Positions 8,759 to 18,330 of a stretch of 64,000 nucleotides of DNA are shown here, in pieces. The notes under the pieces were generated by a model. The model searched no databases and was not told the DNA's origin. It worked only from the letters and a program-made list of their open reading frames with translations. The stretch is from the NCBI GenBank assembly GCA_016704345.1, contig JADJAH010000038.1, positions 62,001 to 126,000 on the forward strand, read 5' to 3'. The stretch comes from Ignavibacteria bacterium. GTDB lineage: Bacteria; Bacteroidota; Ignavibacteria; Tepidaquicellales; Tepidaquicellaceae. The first letter of the stretch is position 1, and the number at the start of each line of letters is the position of its first letter. A program made the translations under genes and the position numbers.

Positions 8759-9346
8759 ATGAAGAATTTTCTACTTGATTATACACTCAAGGTACGCCTT
8801 CCAATCATAATTTTTGTTGTACTCGCCGTATTTGTAATTACGTATTATGTTTCATATGCGGAAAGAAACGGCGTAGGTTATGGCCCGGTCCAGCCAATAG
8901 CATACTCGCACAAGTTGCATGCGGGCACCATGAAGATCGACTGCAGATATTGTCACAGTGATGTTGACAAATCAAGACATGCAAACATTCCATCGGCTTC
9001 GGTTTGTATGAACTGCCACACAATTGCAAGAAAGGACAAGCCGGAAATCATAAAGCTTACCGACTATTACACGAAAGGAATTCCAATAGAATGGAAAAGA
9101 ATTCACAGGGTTCCTGACTTCGCTTACTTCGATCACAGCGTTCATGTAAACAAAGGCATTGACTGCTCAAACTGCCACGGTAATATTGCCGAAATGGATG
9201 TGGTATCACAGGTTAAAGACTTCACCATGAAGGCTTGTCTTGATTGCCACAGAAATCCTGAAGCAAATATAAGAAACATTGTGCCTGGCAAGGAGAATGT
9301 AAAGATCAATAACGGGCCGACAAATTGCGGATCCTGCCACAGATGA
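8759..9346 (+). CDS. actA: Alternative complex III subunit A, pentaheme cytochrome c
   Basis: This encodes 195 residues with one N-terminal membrane anchor (about 14-34) and five CxxCH heme c sites at C62-H66, C83-H87, C136-H140, C160-H164 and C190-H194. Five hemes, this length and the position ahead of the Fe-S/molybdopterin-like subunit define ActA. It receives electrons from the iron-sulfur subunit and passes them toward the terminal oxidase on the periplasmic side. It is the first gene of the respiratory operon. Its stop overlaps the start of the next small ORF as ATGA (9343-9346). Confidence 0.95.
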   Translation: MKNFLLDYTLKVRLPIIIFVVLAVFVITYYVSYAERNGVGYGPVQPIAYSHKLHAGTMKIDCRYCHSDVDKSRHANIPSASVCMNCHTIARKDKPEIIKLTDYYTKGIPIEWKRIHRVPDFAYFDHSVHVNKGIDCSNCHGNIAEMDVVSQVKDFTMKACLDCHRNPEANIRNIVPGKENVKINNGPTNCGSCHR

Positions 9347-9579
9347 TCATGAAAAACGGATTGACATCAACAAATAATAACAAAGACATTTTGAGCTCTG
9401 ATAAAATTGACAGAAAGAAATTCTTTCTGCTTGCCGGCATAGCCGCTCTCGGAACGGCTTTGGTTTCGGTATTTCCATTCGGCAAAAGAGTTGTCAACAG
9501 CACTAAGAAAGAACCAATAAAAATTTCGCCAAACCCTCATGCCGTCAAACGAAACAACAGACAGGAAAATCATGGATAA
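9343..9579 (+). CDS. Small membrane protein between actA and actB (hypothetical)
   Basis: A 78-residue protein overlaps the actA stop by 4 bases (ATGA) and the actB start by 8 bases. That tight coupling is the main evidence that it is real. It carries one hydrophobic segment preceded by DRKKFFLLAG (about residues 23-32), followed by basic residues and a polar tail. The layout looks like a Tat- or Sec-type anchor and resembles the N-terminal leader of Rieske or ActB-like proteins, but no cofactor motif follows. A second ATG at 9349 is an equally good start. I do not know a named family for it. It may be a small assembly or structural subunit. Confidence 0.6.
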   Translation: MIMKNGLTSTNNNKDILSSDKIDRKKFFLLAGIAALGTALVSVFPFGKRVVNSTKKEPIKISPNPHAVKRNNRQENHG

Positions 9580-12500
9580 GAAAGTCATAGATATTTCTAA
9601 TGAGATCGTAAATGCCGATGCTTCAATTGATGCATCTGCTGATGCCGGCGCCGAGAATAATACGGATCCGAATTACTGGAGAAGTTTCAAGGAGCTTCAC
9701 AACGATCCGGAATTCAACAAGCTGAAAGCGAGAGAGTTTGCCGACGGCGCTCTTGACAGACCGGACGTGAATGATATGTCAAGATTCTCAAGAAGAAAAT
9801 TCCTTGCACTGCTGAGCGCTTCCGCTGCTGTAGCTGCAACAGGCTGTTCAAATTACAGAGATCAGGGAGTGCTACTTCCCTATAACAAAAAGCCTGAAGA
9901 AGTAACAGTCGGTAATCCGACTTACTATGCTTCAACCTGCACCGGTTGCGAACATGCCTGTGGTATGATCATAAAAACAATTGAAGGAAGACCTATAAAA
10001 GTTGACGGCAATCCTGATCATCCGATTAGCAAAGGAAAGATCTGCGCGATAGGTCAGGCTAGTGTTATGAATCTTTATGATCCGGAAAGATTGAAGAATC
10101 CTGTAGAGCGTCCGGACAAGATCAATTCAAATGAGATTCCATGGGCATCAGCCGATGATAAAATTATAGGACAGCTAAAAGCTGCCGCTTCATCAGGCAA
10201 AGAGATCGCTATAATTTCCAATACAATAAATTCACCTTCACTCAAGAAAGCTCTTGATGAATTCAAGACAGCATATCCGACTGCGAAGGTTTATTCTTTC
10301 GAACTCTTTGATGATTCAACTCGAAGAAGCGCTTGGGAAAAATCTTACGGCAACCCGAATCTCCCGATTGTTCAGCTTGATAAGGCAAAAGTGATCCTTG
10401 CTCTCGAATCAGATTTCCTCGGAAACGAAGGAAATAAGATAGAGAACTCGATTATGTATGTGCAGAACAGAAATGCATTCGAAGGCGAATTCAACAGACT
10501 GTATGCGGTTGAAGGAAATGCTTCACTCACCGGAACAAATGCAGACTATAGGATCATCATCAGAACTGACGCGATAGAGGAATTTGTAAATGCACTGTTG
10601 ATTGAGATCATCGGGAAAGAAAAGATCTCCGGTTTTGGAACAGACACCCCGTTATTGTCAAAGCTTCAGAAGTTTGGAATGGACGGCTTCATTTCCAAGT
10701 ATGGAATTTCCAAAGTAACAGTTGACCACCTGATCTCAGATCTCAAAAAGAATCAGGGCGTTTCGTATGTTCTCGCAGGATCATCGCTTCCGGAGTCAAC
10801 ACACATAGCCGTAAATCTTCTCAACGAAGCGCTTGGAAATACTGCACTTCATGCAAAAGACCAGTCACGGGTTACACAAATCCCACTTAGTGCAAAGGCA
10901 GACTGGGATGCTCTTTTAGCTTCAATGAAGGGCGGAAAAGTCGGTGCGGTAATTCATTTTGATTCTAATCCCGCATTTGTATTGCCTGCAGATTACAGAT
11001 ATTCTGAAGCTCTCAAAAGTGTGCCTCTTGTCGTTTCTCTGAGCGAGCAGATCAACGAATCAACTGCAGTCAGCAATTTTGTTCTGCCGATAAGTTCGAT
11101 GTTTGAATCATGGGGAGATTATCAGACCCGAAGTACTTTCTACAGCCTTCAGCAGCCGGTCATTGCGCCGCTTTACAATACAAGACAGAAGGAAGAAATA
11201 ATTCTTGTCTGGACTGCCGGCAACAAGGATGCATACAACAAAGACATCTACAGAAACTATATACAGGCAAACTGGAAAACCACAGTGCTTGCAGCTCAGA
11301 ATACTGATGTGCTGTTCAAAACGGCATGGAATGCCGGACTCAATGACGGAGTGGTAAAGGTATCATCAGCTTCGTCTGCCGGAACTACCGAAACAACTGC
11401 ACTGCCTCAGGGCTTCAAGCCGGAAGCGTTTGTCGCCTCTACTAATGTAATGACAGCGGGAAGTAATTTTGTACTTCTCCTTACTCCAAACGGTAATCTT
11501 GGTGACGGACGATTTGCAAACAATGGCTGGCTGCAGGAATTGCCGAAGCCGCTCTCTAGAGCAGTTTGGGACAATTATGCTGCAATATCAGTGCAGACTG
11601 CAAAAGCTATGAATCTGCAATCAAGCGATCTGGTAAAGATCACAACACCGGCCGGCGCTCTTGAGATGCCTGTATTCATTCAGCCCGGTGTTGCTGAAGG
11701 AGTTATTGCAGTTCAGCTTGGTTACGGAAGAACAGAATGCGGAATTGTTGGAAAAGGTGTAGGCTTCAACGCAAATTCTCTTGTGACAAAAAACGCAAAG
11801 CTCTCGCCATGGTTGTATGATAATGTAACGATGGAAAAAGTTGGGGGCACGCATGAGATTGTTTCAACAGTTGAACATTACAACATTGAAGAACCGCTTC
11901 TCAAGGATATACAATTCAGAAGGCACATCATTCAGGAAGGAACTTATCTTCAGTACAAAGCAGATCCGGAATTCCTTAAGAAGAAACACGGCGATAAAGA
12001 ATATGAGAGCATCAATAAGCAGTATGTACATACGGGTACAAAATGGGGAATGGTTATCGACCTCAACAAATGTACAGGCTGCGGTCAATGCGTTATCGCG
12101 TGCAATGTAGAGAATAACATTCCGATAGTCGGAAAAGATCAGGTGAAGAGGAACAGAGAGATGCAGTGGATCAGGATCGACAGATACTATTCCGGCACTC
12201 CCGAAAACCCCAACACAAGTTTTCAGCCGATGCTTTGTCAGCACTGCGACTTTGCACCTTGTGAAAACGTTTGTCCTGTAGCCGCAACTACACACAGCAC
12301 CGACGGCATCAACGGCATGGCTTACAACAGATGCGTAGGAACAAGATATTGTTCCAATAACTGTCCTTATAAAGTAAGAAGATTTAACTATTACAATTTC
12401 CGGGACAGGTTTGGAGATTCTATACAGCAGGAAGAATCATTCTCACTCATGGCAAATCCTGAAGTTACGGTAAGGTCACGGGGTGTTATGGAAAAGTGTA

Positions 12501-12778
12501 CATTCTGTCTGCAAAGGATCATGGAAGAAAGATCACATGCGATCAAGGACAACAGACAGGTAATTGGCGCTAATGTTAAGACAGCATGTCAGGAAGCTTG
12601 TTTGACCAGCGCGATTGTTTTTGGAGATCAGAACGCACAGGATTCTGAACTGCACAAACTCACTAACAGCAATCTCGGATACACCGTACTTGATGAAATA
12701 AAAGTAAAACCGAATGTCACATATCTTGCTAAACTCAGAAATGTATATGAAACCGAAAATACGGAGGCGAAGCATTGA
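9572..12778 (+). CDS. actB: Alternative complex III subunit B, Fe-S/molybdopterin-like subunit
   Basis: This 1068-residue protein fuses a molybdopterin-oxidoreductase-like domain to a C-terminal ferredoxin-like domain, as in ActB. After about 70 residues a twin-arginine leader appears (SRRKFLALLSASAAVAATGC, R74-R75), with C92 as a possible lipidation site. Cysteines in CTGCEHAC (C123, C126, C130) and KICAIG mark the first Fe-S site. The C-terminal part from about 833 has CTGCGQC, CQHCDFAPC, CVGTRYCSNNC, CTFC and CQEAC, enough for several 4Fe-4S/3Fe-4S clusters. It moves electrons from menaquinol oxidation to ActA. The ATG at 9572 is preferred over one at 9539. The stop overlaps actC. Confidence 0.95.
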   Translation: MDKKVIDISNEIVNADASIDASADAGAENNTDPNYWRSFKELHNDPEFNKLKAREFADGALDRPDVNDMSRFSRRKFLALLSASAAVAATGCSNYRDQGVLLPYNKKPEEVTVGNPTYYASTCTGCEHACGMIIKTIEGRPIKVDGNPDHPISKGKICAIGQASVMNLYDPERLKNPVERPDKINSNEIPWASADDKIIGQLKAAASSGKEIAIISNTINSPSLKKALDEFKTAYPTAKVYSFELFDDSTRRSAWEKSYGNPNLPIVQLDKAKVILALESDFLGNEGNKIENSIMYVQNRNAFEGEFNRLYAVEGNASLTGTNADYRIIIRTDAIEEFVNALLIEIIGKEKISGFGTDTPLLSKLQKFGMDGFISKYGISKVTVDHLISDLKKNQGVSYVLAGSSLPESTHIAVNLLNEALGNTALHAKDQSRVTQIPLSAKADWDALLASMKGGKVGAVIHFDSNPAFVLPADYRYSEALKSVPLVVSLSEQINESTAVSNFVLPISSMFESWGDYQTRSTFYSLQQPVIAPLYNTRQKEEIILVWTAGNKDAYNKDIYRNYIQANWKTTVLAAQNTDVLFKTAWNAGLNDGVVKVSSASSAGTTETTALPQGFKPEAFVASTNVMTAGSNFVLLLTPNGNLGDGRFANNGWLQELPKPLSRAVWDNYAAISVQTAKAMNLQSSDLVKITTPAGALEMPVFIQPGVAEGVIAVQLGYGRTECGIVGKGVGFNANSLVTKNAKLSPWLYDNVTMEKVGGTHEIVSTVEHYNIEEPLLKDIQFRRHIIQEGTYLQYKADPEFLKKKHGDKEYESINKQYVHTGTKWGMVIDLNKCTGCGQCVIACNVENNIPIVGKDQVKRNREMQWIRIDRYYSGTPENPNTSFQPMLCQHCDFAPCENVCPVAATTHSTDGINGMAYNRCVGTRYCSNNCPYKVRRFNYYNFRDRFGDSIQQEESFSLMANPEVTVRSRGVMEKCTFCLQRIMEERSHAIKDNRQVIGANVKTACQEACLTSAIVFGDQNAQDSELHKLTNSNLGYTVLDEIKVKPNVTYLAKLRNVYETENTEAKH

Positions 12779-14172
12779 GCTATGATTCTACATATACCCG
12801 TGAGATTCCTCTTGTAGAGGCTAGATCGGGTTTCAAAGAAATAGACAGTGTCTTAACTCATCCACTTGATACGAAACCTACAAAAGGCTGGTGGATCGCT
12901 TTTGCAATATCATTCACCGCTTTGCTGATAGGAGCATTGTCGCTTGCCAATACTCTTTACTTCGGTATCGGTGAATGGGGAAACAATCAGCCGGTCGGCT
13001 GGGCGTTTGATATCGTCAACTTTGTTTTCTGGATCGGTATCGGTCATGCGGGAACACTGATCTCGGCTATACTCTTTCTTTTCAGACAAAGATGGAGAAC
13101 CGGTATCGCAAGATTCGCGGAAGCTATGACGATCTTTGCCGTTATGACGGCAGGTATCTTCCCGATTATCCACACGGGACGGCCGTGGCTTGCAGGATAT
13201 CTTCTGCCTCTGCCAAATCAGAACGGAGTATGGGTCAACTTTGCATCACCGCTTCTTTGGGACGTGTTTGCGGTATCAACATATTTTACGATCTCATTCC
13301 TCTTCTGGGGAATCGGACTCGTTCCTGACCTTGCAGTTTTGAGAGACAGGACAACTAACAAAATCAAGAAGACTATTTATTCTGTCGCAAGTCTGGGCTG
13401 GAATTTCTCCAACAGAAACTGGAGCAACTACGAAAGAGCATATCTTATACTCGCCGGGATTTCAACGCCGCTTGTACTTTCGGTTCACAGTATTGTTAGC
13501 TTCGACTTTGCCGTATCAGTTATTCCCGGTTGGCATACAACTATCTTCCCGCCATACTTCGTTGCCGGAGCTATCTTCTCGGGATTCGGAATGGTTTCAA
13601 CAGTTCTGATCATCGTAAGAAAAGTTTTTGATCTGGAACATATTGTTACCATCAATCACCTTGAAAAGATGAACAAGATACTTCTTGCCACAGGAATGAT
13701 GGTAGGATATGCTTATGCCATGGAATTCTTCATTGCCTGGTACAGCGGAAATACTTTCGAGCAGTTCGTATTTATCAACAGGGCATTCGGACCGTATGCA
13801 TGGGCTTACTGGATAATGGTAAGCTGTAACGTTTTCTTCCCGCAGCTCTTTTGGTTTAAGAAAGTAAGAAGGTCAATTCCGATTACCATGGTTCTTGTGA
13901 TTCTTGTAAACGTCGGTATGTGGTTCGAGAGATTTGTAATTGTAGTAACATCATTGCACAGAGATTTTCTTCCGTCAAGCTGGGCGATGTATGCACCAAC
14001 TATCACGGACTTTGGATTATTATTAGGAAGCTTCGGCTTTTTCTTCACGTTCCTCTTGCTGTTCCTGAAGGCATTGCCGCTTGTTTCAATTGCTGAAATT
14101 AAGGCGGTTGTAGAAGGCGCACAGCCAAGCATTCACCCGCATCCGCACAGTAGTAACGGAGAGCACAAATGA
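12775..14172 (+). CDS. actC: Alternative complex III subunit C, NrfD-like quinol-oxidising membrane protein
   Basis: This encodes 465 residues with about ten membrane helices, of the NrfD/PsrC type. It is one of the two large membrane subunits of ACIII and is expected to carry the menaquinol site. Recognisable stretches include KGWWIAFAISFTALL, the GHAGTLISAILFL helix and SVHSIVSFDFAVSVIPGWH, with conserved His residues. The start is TTG at 12775, inside the actB stop overlap. It is preceded by a good GGAGG at about 12763, one of the few clear Shine-Dalgarno sites here, and this decides the start. The tail is His-rich (HPHPHSSNGEH). It overlaps the next gene by 4 bases. Confidence 0.93.
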   Translation: MSYDSTYTREIPLVEARSGFKEIDSVLTHPLDTKPTKGWWIAFAISFTALLIGALSLANTLYFGIGEWGNNQPVGWAFDIVNFVFWIGIGHAGTLISAILFLFRQRWRTGIARFAEAMTIFAVMTAGIFPIIHTGRPWLAGYLLPLPNQNGVWVNFASPLLWDVFAVSTYFTISFLFWGIGLVPDLAVLRDRTTNKIKKTIYSVASLGWNFSNRNWSNYERAYLILAGISTPLVLSVHSIVSFDFAVSVIPGWHTTIFPPYFVAGAIFSGFGMVSTVLIIVRKVFDLEHIVTINHLEKMNKILLATGMMVGYAYAMEFFIAWYSGNTFEQFVFINRAFGPYAWAYWIMVSCNVFFPQLFWFKKVRRSIPITMVLVILVNVGMWFERFVIVVTSLHRDFLPSSWAMYAPTITDFGLLLGSFGFFFTFLLLFLKALPLVSIAEIKAVVEGAQPSIHPHPHSSNGEHK

Positions 14173-15371
14173 TAAAAAAGATTCAGAATTTCTTTAAAGA
14201 GTTTAACTCACGCGAAGACGACGAAAAGAGAAGCGGTAAGATCTATGCTGTCACATCGCTTTTCGACACGCCGAATGAGATAATGAACGCTTCCACAGAA
14301 GTAGCGGACAAGGGATATAAGAGATTTGATACATTTACTCCTTATCCTGTTCACGGATTAGATCAGGCAATGGGTATCACTAATCCGCTTGTTGGTCCGA
14401 TCGCTTTCGTTGGCGGAATTCTCGGCTGCTTCCTCGCGCTTCTTATGATATGGTGGATGTCTGATGCAAATTATCCGAATATCATCGGAGGAAAGCCATT
14501 CTTCGCGCTGCCGGCTGCCATCCCAATCACATTCGAGGGAACGGTTTTGCTTACCGGTATTGCAACTGTAGTCGGAATGCTAGTGCTTCTCAACAAACTT
14601 CCGAAGATCAATAATCCGTTGAACGACACTGAATTCATGAAGCATGTTTCATCAGATAAATTCGGTATCGTCATCGGTGCAAATGACAAGAATTTTTCGG
14701 AGACAGAAGTCAGAGATTTGTTCCAATCCTTAGGCGGACACAGTATCCAAAACGTCTATTACAGAGAGTCAAATCTTACGGACAAGACTCCGCTCTTTGA
14801 TTCTAAATTCATCATGACCCTTATTGCCGTAGCAGGTCTGACAGCCTTAGTCAGTTATTTCACACTTAATTATGTTTTGTATGAAGTAGTGCCGTTTGAC
14901 TGGATGAGGCATCAGGCAAAGATCAACTCACAAAGCCCGAGCGATTTCTTTCCGGACAAAGCGGGTATGAGAACACCGGTTGAAGGTACTGTTGCTCGAG
15001 GATTCATGCCGTATGAGTATAAAGGTTTGCCTGACTCAGCAGTAAGACTTCTTGCAAATCCTCTGCCCGCAAGCAAGAACATTCTGGAAAGAGGACAGGA
15101 TCGATATAACATTTTCTGCAGCCCATGTCACGGATATTTTGGCGAGGGTGACGGAAGGATGAATGACCAGTTTCCAAAACCGCCAAGCCTTCACAACAAC
15201 AAAGTACTAAACTGGATGGACGGCAACATCTATCATGTCCTTACCAACGGACAGAATGTAATGCCAAGTTACGAAAGCCAGATTTCAAGAGATGACAGGT
15301 GGGCCATAGTTCATTATGTAAGGGCGCTGCAAAGATCAAAGAATGCCAAAGATCAAGATCTTCCAAAATAA
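14169..15371 (+). CDS. Fused alternative complex III subunits D and E (DUF3341 domain plus monoheme cytochrome c)
   Basis: This 400-residue protein joins two subunits that are separate in most described ACIII operons. Residues about 20-200 are the DUF3341/ActD domain with two membrane helices (GPIAFVGGILGCFLALLMI and a second near 120). After one more helix (about 218-238), residues 250-400 are an ActE-like cytochrome c with heme site CSPCH at C317-H321 and probable axial Met in NVMPSYES. There is no stop or start between the halves, and the reading frame is clean. It overlaps actC by the ATGA at 14169-14172. actF begins 26 bases downstream. Confidence 0.9.
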   Translation: MIKKIQNFFKEFNSREDDEKRSGKIYAVTSLFDTPNEIMNASTEVADKGYKRFDTFTPYPVHGLDQAMGITNPLVGPIAFVGGILGCFLALLMIWWMSDANYPNIIGGKPFFALPAAIPITFEGTVLLTGIATVVGMLVLLNKLPKINNPLNDTEFMKHVSSDKFGIVIGANDKNFSETEVRDLFQSLGGHSIQNVYYRESNLTDKTPLFDSKFIMTLIAVAGLTALVSYFTLNYVLYEVVPFDWMRHQAKINSQSPSDFFPDKAGMRTPVEGTVARGFMPYEYKGLPDSAVRLLANPLPASKNILERGQDRYNIFCSPCHGYFGEGDGRMNDQFPKPPSLHNNKVLNWMDGNIYHVLTNGQNVMPSYESQISRDDRWAIVHYVRALQRSKNAKDQDLPK

Positions 15372-15397
15372 AGATAAGTGATTAACAATTTTTGATA

Positions 15398-16570
15398 ATG
15401 GAATTTAATACTAAGAAACTTCCGGCTTCAGTTGGTAAATGGGGAATGATCCTCACTGCTGTCGGCGCAATAATGGCCGGTGCAGCTTTTGCAGTTGACA
15501 GCCACAGAGCAATGTTCGGCTACCTTTGGATGTACATGTTCCTTGTTAGCATTGGAGTTGGCTCGCTGGCTCTTGTTGCTCTTGAATATCTCGTGGGAGC
15601 CAACTGGAGCACGCCTTTCAGAAGAGTCTCCGAGTTTCTATCGGCTATTGTAGTTCTTCTGGCAGTTCTGGTAATTCCGCTTTTCTTCGGGATGCACGAT
15701 CTTTTCCACTGGACTCATGCCGACGTCGTTGCAGCAGATCCTATTCTGAAGGGAAAAGAGCCGTATTTGAATACACCTTTCTTCATTGCAAGAACCGGCA
15801 TCATGATTCTCATCTGGATTATATTTTATTTGCTGTTCACAAAGAATTCCCGCAAGCAGGATATCACAAAAGATCCCGCATTAACGGCGCAGAATGTAAA
15901 ATACTCGGCGGCCTTTGCAATACTCTTCATTCTTACTATTAGCTTTGCTGCAATTGACTGGATGATGAGTCTTGAACCGCACTGGTTCTCTACTATGTTC
16001 GGTGTTTACTACTTTGCTGGTACGCTGGTAGCAGCAATCTCTATTGCCGCATACATCTCTGTTGGTCTGAATGAAGGCGGTTATTTCGGTTTCAAGGTTG
16101 ACTATGAGAAGTACTACAGCTTCGGAACTTTAATGTTTGCCTTTAATGTATTCTGGACATACATTGGCTTCTCGCAATACATGTTGATATGGTATGCTGA
16201 TATTCCAGAAGAGACATTCTGGATCATGAATAGGATGGAAGGTACTTGGATTTATTTTTCTCTCGGACTGATCTTCATTCACTTCATAATTCCATTCCTG
16301 ATCCTGCTTCCAAGGAGTTCAAAGACCAACCCGAATCTCGTTATGTTCATGGCAATGTGGCTGATCTATGCCCACGCTTATGATCTGTACTGGATTATCA
16401 TGCCTACATACTTTAAGGATGGTTTTGTATTCAGCTGGAATGAACTGGGATTCTTCATACTTGCATTCGGAATAATCGCGCTTGTGTTCAATTATATGGC
16501 GAGCAAGTTTAATATTGTTCCTGTCGGTGATCCGAAACTTGAGCGTGGCTTGCACTTTCACTTAAATTAA
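15398..16570 (+). CDS. actF: Alternative complex III subunit F, integral membrane protein
   Basis: This encodes 390 residues with about ten membrane helices, related to ActC but shorter, as expected for ActF. It is the second large membrane subunit of ACIII and a candidate for quinol binding or proton movement. Helices around SVGVGSLALVALEYLVGANW-like text, DWMMSLEPHWFSTMFGVYYF and the final FNYMASKFNIVPVGDP are typical of the family. A TTG two codons upstream is in frame, but the ATG at 15398 is the simpler start. Confidence 0.92.
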   Translation: MEFNTKKLPASVGKWGMILTAVGAIMAGAAFAVDSHRAMFGYLWMYMFLVSIGVGSLALVALEYLVGANWSTPFRRVSEFLSAIVVLLAVLVIPLFFGMHDLFHWTHADVVAADPILKGKEPYLNTPFFIARTGIMILIWIIFYLLFTKNSRKQDITKDPALTAQNVKYSAAFAILFILTISFAAIDWMMSLEPHWFSTMFGVYYFAGTLVAAISIAAYISVGLNEGGYFGFKVDYEKYYSFGTLMFAFNVFWTYIGFSQYMLIWYADIPEETFWIMNRMEGTWIYFSLGLIFIHFIIPFLILLPRSSKTNPNLVMFMAMWLIYAHAYDLYWIIMPTYFKDGFVFSWNELGFFILAFGIIALVFNYMASKFNIVPVGDPKLERGLHFHLN

Positions 16571-16579
16571 TTTTTTGCA

Positions 16580-17521
16580 ATGAGTAATAATAAAAATCAG
16601 GATACGGAAAAATTGTTCAAGGGGCTTGAGAAGTCTTATGGAATTCTCTATATGCTCTTGCTGACTTTCTTGGTTTTTCTTGGGACAAGATACGTCAGTA
16701 CTCTTGATTACAATAATCTGTTCTATTCGCCCGGTATGTTGGCGGCAGCTACAACGATGAGAGCTGAACTGCCTGTAAAAAAAGGAACAACAACTCCGCC
16801 TATAGATATTGTAAAGTTTACATCTATTGATCCAGCTCTTGTTGAAAAGGGAAAAGGCTTATATACTTCCAACTGTGCAAGCTGTCACGGCGAGACCGGT
16901 GCAGGTAACGGCGCTGCCGGAGCTGCATTGAATCCTCCGCCAAGAAATTTTGTCGACCTTAATGCTCAGCAATGGAAGATTGGCAAGAAAATCACTGAAA
17001 TGTATGTGACGCTTCAGGAAGGAATTCCAAACACCGGAATGGCAAGCTTCAGTACAATTCCGCCTGAAGACAGATTTGCGATACTTCAGTATGTTCATAC
17101 ATTCAGTCCCGATTATCCGAGGGAAAATCCTGACGATATAGCCAAGCTTGACGCGAAGTACAGTCTTTCGCAAGGTGTGAAAGCCGCAAATCAAATTCCG
17201 GTGAATCTTGCAATGGAGTTGGAAATTCTTGACTACGATACGTTGAAACAGGATCTCACAAGTGTAATGAACATAGTCTCAAATGACAACACAGACCCTG
17301 GAGCTATACAATTTAAAAAGATAGTTTCTGATCCTAACAAAGCATTGAACTCTCTTGCATCAAACATGGCATGGACTGAAAGCTCAGAGTCTTTCCAAAA
17401 ATTTCTGAGCATAGATCCAATTAATAAGGGATTCAAAGCGGAAGCCCTGAGAATGAGCCCGGAAGCGTTGACACAGGTTCAGCAGTATCTTGCAGGGGTT
17501 TTTGCAAAAAACAGAGTATGA
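16580..17521 (+). CDS. Membrane-anchored monoheme cytochrome c linking ACIII and oxidase genes
   Basis: This 313-residue protein has one N-terminal membrane anchor (GILYMLLLTFLVFLG, about 20-35) and a class I cytochrome c domain with heme motif CASCH (C99-H103) and probable axial Met in GMASFS. About 110 residues follow the heme domain with no recognised fold. Since ActE is already fused to ActD, this is an additional cytochrome. Its place between actF and sco1 suggests it relays electrons from ACIII to the oxidase, which here lacks a heme domain on subunit II. That role is inferred. It overlaps sco1 by ATGA (17518-17521). Confidence 0.85.
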   Translation: MSNNKNQDTEKLFKGLEKSYGILYMLLLTFLVFLGTRYVSTLDYNNLFYSPGMLAAATTMRAELPVKKGTTTPPIDIVKFTSIDPALVEKGKGLYTSNCASCHGETGAGNGAAGAALNPPPRNFVDLNAQQWKIGKKITEMYVTLQEGIPNTGMASFSTIPPEDRFAILQYVHTFSPDYPRENPDDIAKLDAKYSLSQGVKAANQIPVNLAMELEILDYDTLKQDLTSVMNIVSNDNTDPGAIQFKKIVSDPNKALNSLASNMAWTESSESFQKFLSIDPINKGFKAEALRMSPEALTQVQQYLAGVFAKNRV

Positions 17522-18327
17522 AAAAGAAAAACATAATATTCACAGTTGCCGTCTCGTTCATCTTCTTCCTGACAATTGCGTTAGTGTCAGATGTGATGGC
17601 AGAGAATCCCGAAGAGGAACCGGCAATCGGTATAGTTGAAAAGTTGGGCAATGTTATGCCCGATGATGTTGTGCTTAAAGATGAAAACGGAAACGACGTC
17701 AATCTGAGATCACTAATTGACAAACCAACGGTTGTATCTCTTGTTTATTTCAGATGCCCGGGAATTTGCACTCCTCTTCTCAACGGACTAACTACCGTCG
17801 TAAGAAAAACTGATCAGATTCCGGGAAAAGATTTTAATGTACTTACTATCAGTTTTGATCACACCGAAGATTTTAGTCTTGCAGCTTCGAAGAAGGAAAA
17901 CTATCTCACCAATCTTAACAGGGAGATACCAAAAGATTCATGGAGATTTCTTACGGGCGACAGCGATAACATTGCAAAAGTATCGAATGCATTGGGTTTC
18001 AAATTTCAAAAACAGGGAAATGATTTTATTCATGGCGCTTCAATAATGGTTCTGTCATCTGAAGGCAAGCTGGTAAGATATCTCTACGGCACAGATTACC
18101 TGCCATTCGACTTTAAGATGGCAATTACTGAAGCAGGTGAAGGAAGGATCAGCCCGACTATTGCAAAGGTTGTAAAGTTGTGTTTTAGTTATGATGCAGG
18201 CGCTAAGAAATATGTTCTGAATGTAACCCGGATCGCCGGCGGCGGAATATTGTTGCTGCTCGGTGTCTTTGTCGGTGTGCTCATCTTCAAGAAAAAGAAA
18301 GTTAATAACAAAACGGAATTAACATAA
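17518..18327 (+). CDS. SCO1/SenC family copper chaperone
   Basis: This is a thioredoxin-fold copper donor for assembly of the CuA centre of cytochrome oxidase. The 269-residue protein has an N-terminal signal/anchor (about 5-24), the copper site RCPGIC (C80, C84) with H172 in FIHGAS, and an additional C-terminal membrane helix (GGGILLLLGVFVGVLIF) followed by lysines. Most SCO proteins have only the N-terminal anchor, so the C-terminal helix is a mild variation seen in some Bacteroidota. It lies four bases before coxA, which supports its role. Confidence 0.93.
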   Translation: MKKKNIIFTVAVSFIFFLTIALVSDVMAENPEEEPAIGIVEKLGNVMPDDVVLKDENGNDVNLRSLIDKPTVVSLVYFRCPGICTPLLNGLTTVVRKTDQIPGKDFNVLTISFDHTEDFSLAASKKENYLTNLNREIPKDSWRFLTGDSDNIAKVSNALGFKFQKQGNDFIHGASIMVLSSEGKLVRYLYGTDYLPFDFKMAITEAGEGRISPTIAKVVKLCFSYDAGAKKYVLNVTRIAGGGILLLLGVFVGVLIFKKKKVNNKTELT

Positions 18328-18330
18328 AAC

